DNA of 64,000 nucleotides from Candidatus Gastranaerophilales bacterium (GCA_944325185.1 CALUZA010000032.1:23298-87297), one strand, 5' to 3'; counted from the stretch's first letter, positions 29,016-38,847 are shown. The notes: generated from the letters alone by a model not told the origin. Made by a program: numbers and translations.

Positions 29016-31514
29016 TTAAACAAGTGTCTGGGGCTCAACTTCCTTAGTAGTAGAAACTTCAATTATATCACCTTCTTGGATGTCGTTAAATTTAGCAAAT
29101 GAAATTCCACATTCAAAACCTTCTTTTACTTCTTTAACATCATCTTTAAAGCGTTTAAGTTGATTGATTTCACCTTTAAATATTTCTTCGCCGTTTCTGA
29201 TTAATCTTGCAGTTTTAGAGCGAACAATTTTACCCTCTGTAACATAGCAGCCTGCTATCTTAGTTGTTTTACCAATAGTAAATACTGCTCTAACTTCAGC
29301 CTTACCTAGCTCAACATCTTCAATTTCGGGAGATAACAATGAAAGCATGGTTTTTTCAATATCTTCCAAAACTTGATATATAATATCATATTTTTTAATC
29401 TTTACTCCTTCTCTTTGAGCAGAAAGAAGTGCGTTTCCGTCTTCTTTAACAGTAAAGCCTAATATAATAGCATTAGAAGCAGAAGCTAGCATAACGTCAG
29501 CCTCTGAAATATCGCCCACGCCAACGTGAATAATTTTAGGAACAACTTTCAATGACTTAACATTCTGTATAGCCGTTGAAACAGCTTCGGCCGAACCGTT
29601 TGTATTAGCTTTTATAATTAAATTTAGATTTGTAATTTCATCTGCATTTGACATTGCTTCTTTTTGAACATGAGCAGCAGTCATAGCTTCAAGACGAGTA
29701 GAACGTTCTTTTTGTTTTCTTTCTTGGACAATAGCCTTCATTAATTTCTCGTTAGCAACAACTTCAAAAACGTCGCCCGCTTGAGGAACTTCGTTCAAAC
29801 CAAGAATTTCAACAGGCGTAGAAGGCCCCGCAGTTCTAACCCTACGACCGGAATCATCCAAAAGTGCACGTACCTTGCCACCCACAGTACCTGCCACAAT
29901 AGAATCACCTACTTTAAGTGTACCATTTTGAACAAGCATTGTTGCAACTGGACCTTTTCCTTTATCCAAATTAGCTTCGATTATAACACCGGTTGCAGGA
30001 CATTTTTCAACTGCTTTTAATTCTTGCATATCAGCAACCAGCAAAATATATTCTAACAATTCATCAATTCCTGTCTTTTGAAGTGCAGAAACTGGGACAC
30101 AAATAGTATCTCCACCCCATTTTTCAGGAATCAAATTATGCTCTGTCAACTCTTGTAAAACTTTATCAGGATTAGCATCTGGTTTATCCATTTTATTTAT
30201 AGCAACAATTATTGGAACACCGGCTGATTTTGCATGAGAAATACTTTCAACTGTCTGAGGCATAACGCCATCATCAGCAGCAACAACCAAAACTGCTATA
30301 TCTGTTGACTGCGCACCACGTAAACGCATTTGAGTAAAAGCTTCATGACCCGGAGTATCAATAAAAACAATTTTCCTTTTGTCAAGCCAAACTGTGTAAG
30401 CACCGATACTTTGAGTAATTCCACCAACTTCAGTGTGAACAATTTTATGTTTTGAAGCCCTAATAGAATCTAAAAGCGTTGTTTTGCCATGGTCAACGTG
30501 CCCCATAACAGTAACAACCGGCGCACGCTTAATAATGTCTTCTTCTTTAGCATTCACTAAATATTTATTAACGCCTTCTTTTTCTTCTTCTTGTTCTATA
30601 AAAGCTTCGATGTCTTCATCTAAAACCTCTAAATCAAAATGCATAGCAACTTTTTTAGAAGTTTCTGTGTCAATAGGAGCGTTAACTGTCACCATAATTC
30701 CTTCAAGCATAAGGAATTTGATTATTTCTGCCGGAGTTTTCTTGATTTTATCACTTAATTCACCGACTGTCATGGGTCTATCTATTACAACAGATTTAAC
30801 TTCTTCAACAGCAGCGACTTCTTGAGTATGTTTTTTGTGTTTATTTTGAACTGCCTTTTCAAGACTTATTCTTTCTTGTTCTTCTCTTTTGTTGCTAAAT
30901 TCATGATCTTTTTTCTTCTTTTTTCCGCCTCTGGATTGGTTAAGATACATATCTTGAGGAATTATATGTCTTTTTATGGGCTGCTGGGGCGCACTTTGCT
31001 TTTTCGGAGTAGCTTCTTTTTGCTTCTTTTCATTCTTTGTATTATCCACTGCAGGCTTTTCAAAATTCTTTCTTGTCATTGAAGGCAAAGAAGAAAGTTT
31101 ATCAGTGGAATTAACCACAGCCGACTTCTTCTCGGGAGCAGCCTTTTGTTCAACTTCATTTTTAACTTGTTGTTTTGGAGCAATTTGAGGTTTTTTCTCA
31201 CGTTGCACAATAGGTTTTGGTGCGGGTCTAACAACTTCTAATTTTGATACTGTCTTAATAATTTTTTGTTCACTTGGTTCAGGCGAATTAACTTCTTCCT
31301 TAACGTCTGCCGTTTTTTGTTTTTTGACAACAAAAGCTTTTGGTTTAATAGAAGGTTTTTGATCTTTCTTATATAAAGCTTTTATTTTATCTATATAAAC
31401 ATCGCCAACCGTCGAACTATGCGATTTTAAAGATAAACCAAGTTTTTCATTTACTTTTTCAATTAATTCTTTGGAAGTTATATTAAGGTCTTTAGCTAAT
31501 TCGTGTACTCTCAT
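29016..31514 (-). CDS. infB: Translation initiation factor IF-2
   Basis: IF-2 is the GTPase that brings initiator fMet-tRNA to the ribosome and joins the subunits. The N-terminal IF2_N motif MRVHELAKDLNITSKELIEK is followed by a long Lys/Pro/Gln-rich low-complexity linker (about 60-230) and a second IF2_N domain (RPMTVGELSDKIKKTPAEII). The G domain starts at 338 with GHVDHGKTT, then DTPGHEAF and NKMDKP. Domains II to IV follow. Length 832 is normal. GGAG precedes the ATG. It heads infB-rbfA-truB; the nusA gene often found upstream is absent, replaced by a TPR gene 70 bases away. Confidence 0.97.
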   Translation of the reverse strand: MRVHELAKDLNITSKELIEKVNEKLGLSLKSHSSTVGDVYIDKIKALYKKDQKPSIKPKAFVVKKQKTADVKEEVNSPEPSEQKIIKTVSKLEVVRPAPKPIVQREKKPQIAPKQQVKNEVEQKAAPEKKSAVVNSTDKLSSLPSMTRKNFEKPAVDNTKNEKKQKEATPKKQSAPQQPIKRHIIPQDMYLNQSRGGKKKKKDHEFSNKREEQERISLEKAVQNKHKKHTQEVAAVEEVKSVVIDRPMTVGELSDKIKKTPAEIIKFLMLEGIMVTVNAPIDTETSKKVAMHFDLEVLDEDIEAFIEQEEEKEGVNKYLVNAKEEDIIKRAPVVTVMGHVDHGKTTLLDSIRASKHKIVHTEVGGITQSIGAYTVWLDKRKIVFIDTPGHEAFTQMRLRGAQSTDIAVLVVAADDGVMPQTVESISHAKSAGVPIIVAINKMDKPDANPDKVLQELTEHNLIPEKWGGDTICVPVSALQKTGIDELLEYILLVADMQELKAVEKCPATGVIIEANLDKGKGPVATMLVQNGTLKVGDSIVAGTVGGKVRALLDDSGRRVRTAGPSTPVEILGLNEVPQAGDVFEVVANEKLMKAIVQERKQKERSTRLEAMTAAHVQKEAMSNADEITNLNLIIKANTNGSAEAVSTAIQNVKSLKVVPKIIHVGVGDISEADVMLASASNAIILGFTVKEDGNALLSAQREGVKIKKYDIIYQVLEDIEKTMLSLLSPEIEDVELGKAEVRAVFTIGKTTKIAGCYVTEGKIVRSKTARLIRNGEEIFKGEINQLKRFKDDVKEVKEGFECGISFAKFNDIQEGDIIEVSTTKEVEPQTLV

Positions 31515-31584
31515 ATTTCTCCAATTTATTTCTGGACATTATTATTAATTTTAAAATAACACAAGAATATTAATAAGTACAGCA

Positions 31585-32850
31585 CTAAATATTTAATGAA
31601 TCTATTTTAATTAAAGTCCAAGGCGCATTTTCATTTTTTCTTGCGAAATACTTAATAATTACGGTATTTTTATCTTTTAGATTGTCAATTTTAAAATTTT
31701 TAGGAAGTAATATTTTGTTCTGCTCAATAATTTCGTAAAAATCAAGAGGCTGAGCATAAGAAAACATCTTTTTATCAAGCTTGTATTGATTATTATCAAC
31801 ATATAAAATGACTTGTAAATACAGTTCAGGAATTTTAACCTTGGTATTATTTTCAATATCAAAAACCAAAAAATAAGAAAAATCTTTACTCAAAAATTTC
31901 TTTTTCTTTGCAATAAATGAATTTTCAATCAAAATATCATTTTTATAAACATAATTTTCAGAAAGCTTCTTTTTAAAAGAATTTAACTTCAACGTGTAAT
32001 AATCTGAACTATGTAAACCACGAGTATTTTTTGATTCATCAGATAAATCTACCAAAAGCGAATTATAAATATAAGGATTTACCATAAAAATGTTTTTCTT
32101 AAAAACACTTGAAATATGTTTCTCTGCAATGAATTTATCAACATTGATATAAATTAATCCTAACTTATATCTTGCTTCATCACTTTCTTTAATTTTAAGG
32201 GAATTATTCAAATTTGAAATAGCTTCTTTTATTTTATTTTTTTTAATATTTTCATCTGCAAGCATTATATAACTTTTTGCATATTGTAATCTTATATGCT
32301 CTTTAAATTGCAAATCTTTAGAATTTTTTGCATATTTATATGCAATCTGATATGCACTTACAACCGCATCGTATTGTTTTTTTTCCATTAATGTTTCAGC
32401 AATTTGACTATATATTTTTGCTCTATATTCGAAAGCCTTGTCGTTTACCTCCATTATTTCATCAGCTAAGGTTGCAGCAAGATTAAACATACCCCTTCTT
32501 GCACAAAACTCTGCATAAGAATATAAAGCAAAATTTGAGCGCACGGAGGTTCCTACAGCTTCTACATATAACTTATTTGCAATATCATATTCTTTCAAAT
32601 ATTCATATATGCCTGCAAGCTTAATTTTTGCAAAATAATCCTTGGGATTTTTTTGCAGATATTTTTCAAGCTGCTCAATAGTGCAAAATTCAACTAAATT
32701 CTCAACATTAAGCTCTTCCGAGTTAATTTTTGCTTCAGTTCTAAAAAGTAATTCCAATTCAACACAAAAACAAAGAGAAATTACTGCAACAGCAGTTACA
32801 ATTATTGTTATTATATAATTTTTCAGAGGATTTATGCTTTTTTTATTCAT
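31585..32850 (-). CDS. Membrane-anchored TPR protein
   Basis: A 421-residue protein with one N-terminal membrane span (residues about 11-30, IITIIVTAVAVISLCFCVEL). Residues about 55-230 are TPR-like helix pairs (NPKDYFAKIKLAGIYEYLKE, YDIANKLYVEAV, EAISNLNNSLKI). The last 130 residues resemble a beta-rich domain with no recognised family. Its start overlaps the end of the MgtC-like gene by 8 bases, so they are coupled. The function is unknown; a periplasmic scaffold is plausible. Confidence 0.72.
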   Translation of the reverse strand: MNKKSINPLKNYIITIIVTAVAVISLCFCVELELLFRTEAKINSEELNVENLVEFCTIEQLEKYLQKNPKDYFAKIKLAGIYEYLKEYDIANKLYVEAVGTSVRSNFALYSYAEFCARRGMFNLAATLADEIMEVNDKAFEYRAKIYSQIAETLMEKKQYDAVVSAYQIAYKYAKNSKDLQFKEHIRLQYAKSYIMLADENIKKNKIKEAISNLNNSLKIKESDEARYKLGLIYINVDKFIAEKHISSVFKKNIFMVNPYIYNSLLVDLSDESKNTRGLHSSDYYTLKLNSFKKKLSENYVYKNDILIENSFIAKKKKFLSKDFSYFLVFDIENNTKVKIPELYLQVILYVDNNQYKLDKKMFSYAQPLDFYEIIEQNKILLPKNFKIDNLKDKNTVIIKYFARKNENAPWTLIKIDSLNI

Positions 32851-33526
32851 AATATTCTCTTATTTCAATCGATTCAATACCTATAACTTTTTTAAATATA
32901 TCATTTAACTCTATTAATGACTTTTTAGTAGACACAACAGCAGCAAATCTTAATTCAACATGATTTACCAATTTTTTATTAAACTTAAAAACTTTATGAA
33001 AATTATTCTCAAAAATTGATTGAATTATATCACAATCTTTTAATGAAGCAGAAATTGAAATTTCGTACAAAGTGTACGATTTCTTTCTTTTCGAAAGTAT
33101 ATTTTTTTCAAGTCTTCGAATTAAAATTAATACAACTAAAGTCGCTAAAGATGTGATAATTGCGACAAAATACTGTCCGCAACCGCATGACATGCCCATA
33201 GAGGCACAAACCCACAAAGTTGCAGCGGTTGTAATTCCGGAAACATTGCTGCCGTGTCGCATTACGGTACCTGCACCAATAAAACCGATACCTGTAATTA
33301 TTTGAGCAGCAATTCTAGCCGGGTCATTTGTGCCGATTGTATCCGGTGTAATATGCATTTCGAAGCCATATATAGACAATATTGTAAATACACAAGCACC
33401 CAGTCCGACTAAAATGTGCGTCCTAAGTCCTGCAAATTTGCCTGTCATCTCTCTTTCAATCCCAGGGATAAAAGACAAAACCACAGCCAAAACTACTCTA
33501 AACAAGATTATTAAATTTACTTCCAT
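32843..33526 (-). CDS. MgtC/SapB family membrane protein
   Basis: MgtC/SapB proteins are inner-membrane proteins linked to Mg limitation, acid and envelope stress. The N-terminal part has four to five membrane helices with the family motifs LSFIPGIEREMTGKFAGLRTH, LVGLGACVF, QIITGIGFIGAGTV and GITTAATLWVCASMG. The last 80 residues form a soluble ACT-like tail. Length 227 is typical. A TTG at 33535 extends the frame by three codons without a ribosome site, so the ATG at 33526 is used. It lies 26 bases after the OppC-type permease and overlaps the next TPR gene. Confidence 0.9.
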   Translation of the reverse strand: MEVNLIILFRVVLAVVLSFIPGIEREMTGKFAGLRTHILVGLGACVFTILSIYGFEMHITPDTIGTNDPARIAAQIITGIGFIGAGTVMRHGSNVSGITTAATLWVCASMGMSCGCGQYFVAIITSLATLVVLILIRRLEKNILSKRKKSYTLYEISISASLKDCDIIQSIFENNFHKVFKFNKKLVNHVELRFAAVVSTKKSLIELNDIFKKVIGIESIEIREYYE

Positions 33527-33552
33527 AACTTCCAACTTACTCTATTCTACAA

Positions 33553-34614
33553 CTATTTTATTGTTTTAGGATCAAGTATATCTCTAATTTTATCCCCCAA
33601 TACATTAAAAGACAAAACCGCAATAAAAATTAAAAATCCAGGCATTAAAAGCCAAGGTCTATATATTATATTTGCAAATTCTTGCGCTTCCCTTAACATA
33701 TTTCCCCAGCTCGCATCCGGAAGTTGAATTCCAAGCCCCAAAAAGCTTAAGCCTGATTCCGCCAATATGTACGAAGGAACGGATAATGTAATTGCAATAA
33801 TAACATAGCTTGATGTTTGTGGCAAAATATGTTTCAAAATGACCCTTTTTTTAGAAGCACCAATGGTCTCGATTGCTTTTATGTATTCCTGATTTTTTAT
33901 GGACAATACCATACCTCTTATTACCCTTGAAAATCCAGCCCAGCCAATAAAAGCAAGGATTGCCGTAATTAAAGCAAACCTTTGAATAGATGTCATGTTA
34001 GAAGGTAAAATTGAAGCCAAAATAATTAATAAATAAAAACTTGGAATAGACATAATTGCTTCAGCTATTCTCATTAAGATTTTATCGGTTTTACCGCCAA
34101 CATAACCCGAAATACCACCATACACAGCGCCGATTGGAAAAGATATCAAAAGGGCAAGAAAACCTATTGTAAGAGAAATACGACCGCCAAAAAAGAGTCT
34201 TGAATATACATCATGCCCATTTATATCGGTACCTAATAAAAATAAATTACATTCATCAGGTTTTGAAATTAGGTGAATATTCGTTTTAAATAAACCTAGA
34301 AATTTATACTCATATCCTTTTGAAAAAAATTTTATTCTATATTTTTTATCACGTAGTTGTTTGTATTCAACAGACAATGTTTCTTCATCAAAATACTTTT
34401 TAAAATTATAAGTATATGGAAAAGTGAACTTATTTTCAGGCGTTATAACGTATAAATTGCTTGGTGGCTGATAGGCAAGCTTTCTGTTTGCATAATTTGC
34501 AGGATAAATTGCAAAAAAATCCGCAAAAATAATTAAAAAATACATTACAATCAGCGCAATTAATGCAATAAAAGGTATTCTGTCTTGCTTAATTTTATTA
34601 AAAAATTTCAACAT
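33553..34614 (-). CDS. ABC transporter permease, OppC/DppC type
   Basis: Second permease of a peptide/nickel-type ABC importer. The N-terminal OppC region holds one membrane helix (residues about 15-40), then an unusually long periplasmic loop of roughly 90 residues before LLGTDINGHDVYSRLFFGGR, the diagnostic OppC motif. Five further helices follow with the ATPase-contact EAA loop (IETIGASKKRVILKHILP). The ATG overlaps the stop of the OppB-type gene (TGATG); a TTG at 34617 is less likely. No solute-binding protein or ATPase gene is adjacent, so the ligand cannot be inferred. Confidence 0.92.
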   Translation of the reverse strand: MLKFFNKIKQDRIPFIALIALIVMYFLIIFADFFAIYPANYANRKLAYQPPSNLYVITPENKFTFPYTYNFKKYFDEETLSVEYKQLRDKKYRIKFFSKGYEYKFLGLFKTNIHLISKPDECNLFLLGTDINGHDVYSRLFFGGRISLTIGFLALLISFPIGAVYGGISGYVGGKTDKILMRIAEAIMSIPSFYLLIILASILPSNMTSIQRFALITAILAFIGWAGFSRVIRGMVLSIKNQEYIKAIETIGASKKRVILKHILPQTSSYVIIAITLSVPSYILAESGLSFLGLGIQLPDASWGNMLREAQEFANIIYRPWLLMPGFLIFIAVLSFNVLGDKIRDILDPKTIK

Positions 34615-35579
34615 CAAATCCTCACCCTCGGATCCGTTAACTTCAGAAGTATATCTGCAATTAAATTTCCTGTAATTAACATAATTGCGCCAATCATAAG
34701 ACTTGCCATTACCAAATTAATATCTGATTGCATTACGGCTTCCAATATAAGCTTTCCAAGCCCCGGATATTGAAAAACATATTCAGTTAATGCTGCACCC
34801 GAAAGCAATCCCGCAAACTCAAAGCCTAAAAGAGTTATAATCGGGTTTATTGCATTTCTTAAAGCGTGCTTTAAAATTATTTTTATTTTAGGTAAACCTT
34901 TTGCATAAGCAAATTTTATATATTCAGCACTTAAAATATCTAACAAATTAGCTCTCATTTGTCGCATCAAAGAGGATAAAGAAATTGTTGTTAAAACAAA
35001 AACAGGTAAAAATAAATGCCAACAAATATCCAATATTTTATGTAAAAGATTCATTTCAGAGAAATTAACACTGGTTAATCCGCCAACAGGAAACCATCCT
35101 GTATGCTGCGCAAATAAAAGCATTAGTATGGCAAAAAAGAACGAAGGTATAGCCATGCCGACACTTGAAATCAAAGTTAGAAGCCTATCAAAAAAAGAAT
35201 TGTAATAAACTGCAGCCAAAATACCCAAAGGAATTGCAATTATCCAACTTGAAACAATAACTGCAAAAGATAAAAGCAGTGTATTAAAAATTCTATCCTT
35301 TATTTTAGTAGAAACCTTAGTGTTATCGGTACAATAACCCATATTACCAGATACAAAATTCTTAGCCCATAAAAAATATTGGACAATTACCGGTTTATCC
35401 AACCCAAGTCTTATTTTTTCTTTTTCAATAGTTTCTGCGCTTATTGCAGGATTTAATTTTAATTGCGCCAAAGGATCAACAGGAGAAAGTCTTATTAAAA
35501 AGAAACTTATTATAGATACCATAAAAAGTATCGGAATAGCACCTATTATTCTTTTAAATATATAAACCCAAGTATTCAT
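34614..35579 (-). CDS. ABC transporter permease, OppB/DppB type
   Basis: First permease of the pair. The 321-residue protein starts with the OppB hallmark YIFKRIIGAIPILFMVSIIS followed by FFLIRLSPVDP, has six membrane helices and the EAA loop AYAKGLPKIKIILKHALRNA. Length is typical. It overlaps the OppC-type gene by one base, so the two are cotranscribed and form one heterodimeric pore. The TPR gene ends about 50 bases upstream of its start. Confidence 0.94.
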   Translation of the reverse strand: MNTWVYIFKRIIGAIPILFMVSIISFFLIRLSPVDPLAQLKLNPAISAETIEKEKIRLGLDKPVIVQYFLWAKNFVSGNMGYCTDNTKVSTKIKDRIFNTLLLSFAVIVSSWIIAIPLGILAAVYYNSFFDRLLTLISSVGMAIPSFFFAILMLLFAQHTGWFPVGGLTSVNFSEMNLLHKILDICWHLFLPVFVLTTISLSSLMRQMRANLLDILSAEYIKFAYAKGLPKIKIILKHALRNAINPIITLLGFEFAGLLSGAALTEYVFQYPGLGKLILEAVMQSDINLVMASLMIGAIMLITGNLIADILLKLTDPRVRI

Positions 35580-35629
35580 ACGGATAACATCCTACAACAA
35601 TTATTATTTAATTAAATCAGCCTGTTAAG

Positions 35630-37222
35630 TTAATTAAATAAATTATTTAATCTCTCTTGAATATCCTGAGGATCAATTTCATTTGTAATATTATTTACAT
35701 CCATCGCCTGTTGAAAATATCTTGCCGCTTCAACGTTTTCACCTTTTAATGCATAAGATCTTCCAAGATTATAATAAGCAAGAGCATAATTTGGATTACA
35801 TTCAATTGCACAATTAAAACAATCTATAGCTTTCTGTAATTGTACTAAATCATCCAAATATATAACCCCTAAATTATTATGAGCAATATCATAAGTAGGG
35901 TCATATTTAATTGAAAGGGTATACTCTTTAATGGCTTCATCCAAATCACCCATACCCCAATATAAGTAACCTAAATTACAATGTATTTTAGAATTTTTAG
36001 GTTCAAGCTCCAATGCTCTTCTATAAACAATTAAAGCGTTTTTATAATCGTCATTATCATAAAAAGCACTTCCAAGAGAAATATAAACATCTATTTCCTT
36101 TGGGGTTAATATATTCGCCAGCTGATAATTTGCTATTGCACAATCCGTATTTTTAATAACATTTTGTTGAATATAACCTAAAGTTTGAGCAACAATACTT
36201 GTCCAATCGGCTTTTGGATTTATTGAAATTGCAGATTGATACTGTGAAATTGCTTTCTCTGCCTCACCTTTCATGAAGTACAAATTCGCCAAATTAGAAT
36301 GTAAAACCGCGTTATTTGGATGTATTTTTATATATTTTTGATAATAAGCAATTGCATTATCATAATCGCCCAATTCTTCATAAGCCTGTACTAAACCTGA
36401 ATAAGCGCTATGATTAAGAGAATCAATCCAAAGTGCCATTTTATATTCAATTACTGCCTCTTCAAGTTTTCCTGCTCTTCTGTATGTATCCCCCAAAGCA
36501 ACATATAAAGCTGAAAATCCGGGCATTGTATCGATTGCCTTAGAATAACAATCAAAGGCAAGTTCAATCTGTCCAGCGGCAAAATAACTGTCTGCTTTAA
36601 ACAAAATAGGAAGAATAGCAAACCACTTCATTTTAGATTTTAGATTTTTCTTTGCTTCTTTATCGAAAGGCAAGGTAATATACGATAAAATTAGTTCAAT
36701 CCAACTCAAAAAACGCTTTTTTGTGTCTTTAAAATATAAAGCGTTCAACAATCTGGATTTTGAATAATGCATACATGATGTCGAGAAAAAAGCATGTTTT
36801 AATGCTTTATTAATATTTTCTAAAGCATCTTGAAATCTGTCTTTCTTTTTAAGGCAATTGGAAATCATGTAATAATTTTGAGCCGGATTTCCGCCTTTTT
36901 CCATCGAGATATTAAAATAATTAATTGCTTTATCCAATTCGCCTTTGTAATAAAGTGCAAGTCCGATTTTATGATAGATTTCACCATTATCAATTAAAAC
37001 TTCAGCTGCCTTTTGATATTCCGTTATTGCTTCATCAATATATTGTTTAGCTTGATAAACATCTAAATGCCAATCTAAATACAAATCTCCTAAACGAATA
37101 TGCAAGTTTGTATTAACAGGTTCATTTGCTAGCAAGCTTTGGCAATATTCAATTGCCTTTTGAATTTCGCCTTTTTTTGTTAATTTATTAATTTCCTTTT
37201 CAATTTTCTTGATATCTTCCAA
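35630..37222 (-). CDS. TPR-repeat protein
   Basis: A 530-residue protein made almost wholly of TPRs, about twelve copies, for example KAINYFNISMEKGGNPAQNY, AVIEYKMALWIDSLNHSAYS, KAISQYQSAISINPKAD and EAIKEYTLSIKYDPTYDIAH. A less regular stretch lies at residues 150-195. No signal peptide. The start is TTG, supported by TTGGAG with a 7-base spacing. It follows the PilZ-domain gene by 14 bases, and the pair may act together in a c-di-GMP-linked surface process; this is inference from position. Confidence 0.82.
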   Translation of the reverse strand: MEDIKKIEKEINKLTKKGEIQKAIEYCQSLLANEPVNTNLHIRLGDLYLDWHLDVYQAKQYIDEAITEYQKAAEVLIDNGEIYHKIGLALYYKGELDKAINYFNISMEKGGNPAQNYYMISNCLKKKDRFQDALENINKALKHAFFSTSCMHYSKSRLLNALYFKDTKKRFLSWIELILSYITLPFDKEAKKNLKSKMKWFAILPILFKADSYFAAGQIELAFDCYSKAIDTMPGFSALYVALGDTYRRAGKLEEAVIEYKMALWIDSLNHSAYSGLVQAYEELGDYDNAIAYYQKYIKIHPNNAVLHSNLANLYFMKGEAEKAISQYQSAISINPKADWTSIVAQTLGYIQQNVIKNTDCAIANYQLANILTPKEIDVYISLGSAFYDNDDYKNALIVYRRALELEPKNSKIHCNLGYLYWGMGDLDEAIKEYTLSIKYDPTYDIAHNNLGVIYLDDLVQLQKAIDCFNCAIECNPNYALAYYNLGRSYALKGENVEAARYFQQAMDVNNITNEIDPQDIQERLNNLFN

Positions 37223-37236
37223 AACAACTCCAATTT

Positions 37237-37824
37237 TTATTGACTTGTAATTAAATTATAAACATGTCTAACAATTCTGTCCTCATCATAAATATTTAAA
37301 TTCATAAACTGTCCGACATATATATCATTATTTTTCTTTATAATTTTTGCTCTACAGATTATTTCTTTGCCGAAATCTCTCTCGAAAAATTTAAACTCCA
37401 ATATTTCATCTAATTGCAACAAATCGCTATTTTTTATACGAAAAGCAATTCCTCCTGCTGAAATATTAACACAAACACAATCTATAATCTTATTTTCTTT
37501 TATAATCTCGAATGATATCGAACTCAAAACTCTTACAAATTGTCGTTTTTGAACAACAGGAACAGCAGGATTGTTTTCAATTATAATGCAATTATTTTTA
37601 TCCAATTCGGAAATTACAGAACTTACCATCTTTTTTATACCCATAAAAGTATGGACAAAAACAGAAAGCTCGTCTAACTCTTTTAATAAAGAGGCGTCTT
37701 TAACCGAGTCCTTGTCAATTGAAACCAAAACTCTATCTGAAGCATAATCTGCAACAATTCCATTTATTGTAACATTGTTATCTAAAAGAATTTGAACTAT
37801 ATGATTTTTCCTTAATTCATACAT
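37237..37824 (-). CDS. PilZ-domain protein, probable c-di-GMP receptor
   Basis: The 195-residue product has an N-terminal YcgR-N-like beta domain (about 1-85) and a C-terminal PilZ domain (about 92-190). Both c-di-GMP-binding motifs are intact: R94-x3-R98 in RQFVR and N120-x-S122-x2-G125 in NISAGG. PilZ proteins bind c-di-GMP and alter motility, secretion or polysaccharide synthesis. It is followed by the TPR gene and preceded by the 5-FTHF cyclo-ligase gene after 41 bases. The output process is not evident from context. Confidence 0.88.
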   Translation of the reverse strand: MYELRKNHIVQILLDNNVTINGIVADYASDRVLVSIDKDSVKDASLLKELDELSVFVHTFMGIKKMVSSVISELDKNNCIIIENNPAVPVVQKRQFVRVLSSISFEIIKENKIIDCVCVNISAGGIAFRIKNSDLLQLDEILEFKFFERDFGKEIICRAKIIKKNNDIYVGQFMNLNIYDEDRIVRHVYNLITSQ

Positions 37825-37865
37825 AAAACGATTTTAAAATATTTTCTAATTTTTAGCAAATGTTA

Positions 37866-38423
37866 TCAATCGGATAATATATAATCACATTTAATATCAA
37901 AATCATCCTGAACAAATTCATCTGATACAAATTGACTTTGAACAACAGCAACCTTTATAAAATCTTCTTTGTATTTATTAAAAAATCTGTCATAAAAACC
38001 TTTGCCGTATCCCAGCCTAAAACCATGCCTGTTTACAAGAAGCGCCGGAGTAAATACTATATTTAATTTTTTAGGTTCAACAACTTCACCCAAAGGTTCT
38101 AATATACCAAATTTTCCTTCTTTTAATTTATCACAACCCAAAAACTCTCTAAACTCTAATTCACTATCATGACAACAAGGAAAATAAAATTTCTTATCTT
38201 TATCACACAAAAGAGATGTTAAATCAATTTCATTTTTAATTGGAAAATATAAAGCTATATTCTTGGCATTCTTATAAATATCAGAATTTAAAATTTTAGA
38301 AACAATAATTTTTGAACTTTTTTCAATAATTCCGAGCTTATTAAAAGCTGCTCTTTTTTCAAGAGCACGCTTTCTTAGTACAGATTTATTAATTTTTTGT
38401 TCTTTTTGTTCTAAAACAAGCAT
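37866..38423 (-). CDS. 5-formyltetrahydrofolate cyclo-ligase
   Basis: This enzyme (MTHFS) uses ATP to turn 5-formyl-THF into 5,10-methenyl-THF, returning folate to the one-carbon pool. The family motif is LGYGKGFYDRFF, with the N-terminal basic segment RKRALEKRAAFN, FPIKNEIDL and the TPALLVNRHGFRLG stretch. Length 185 is normal. It starts 3 bases after the HIT gene ends; GGAG overlaps the HIT stop. Often labelled fau or ygfA. Confidence 0.92.
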   Translation of the reverse strand: MLVLEQKEQKINKSVLRKRALEKRAAFNKLGIIEKSSKIIVSKILNSDIYKNAKNIALYFPIKNEIDLTSLLCDKDKKFYFPCCHDSELEFREFLGCDKLKEGKFGILEPLGEVVEPKKLNIVFTPALLVNRHGFRLGYGKGFYDRFFNKYKEDFIKVAVVQSQFVSDEFVQDDFDIKCDYILSD

Positions 38424-38426
38424 TGC

Positions 38427-38741
38427 CTACTCCTGATTAGAAAGTATATGAATATGCAAATGCATTACTTCCTGACCTGCATCACTTCCTGTATTAATTA
38501 AAGTTTTAAAATGCGAAATATTTTCCTGTTTATTAATTTTTTTAATAGCTTCAAACATTTTTTTAATCAAATTAAAATCTTCAACAGAATTCAATGATTC
38601 AATATGTTCTTTTGGTATTACTAATATGTGTTTTTTTGCCTTAGGATTAATATCATTAATTGCAAAACAAACATCATCTTCATAAACAAATTTCGAAGGA
38701 ATTTCTTTATTTAATATTTTACAAAAAATGCAATCTTTCAT
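38427..38741 (-). CDS. HIT-family nucleotide-binding protein (HinT-like)
   Basis: HIT proteins hydrolyse nucleoside phosphoramidates and related adenylates. The catalytic triad H94-x-H96-x-H98 is in EVMHLHIHIL. The N-terminus MKDCIFCKILNKEIP, with its CxxC, is the HinT form that often binds zinc. Length 104 is normal. AAGGAG is well placed before the ATG. It is the first gene of the leftward block and probably cotranscribed with the cyclo-ligase gene. Confidence 0.93.
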   Translation of the reverse strand: MKDCIFCKILNKEIPSKFVYEDDVCFAINDINPKAKKHILVIPKEHIESLNSVEDFNLIKKMFEAIKKINKQENISHFKTLINTGSDAGQEVMHLHIHILSNQE

Positions 38742-38847
38742 ACCATCTCCTTATTTATCACAACAATAAAATTATAAAGTAAAAATATGAAATATTTATA
38801 ATTTTATTTTAATTATATAAAATGCGTATTATAATGTTTACTGAAAT

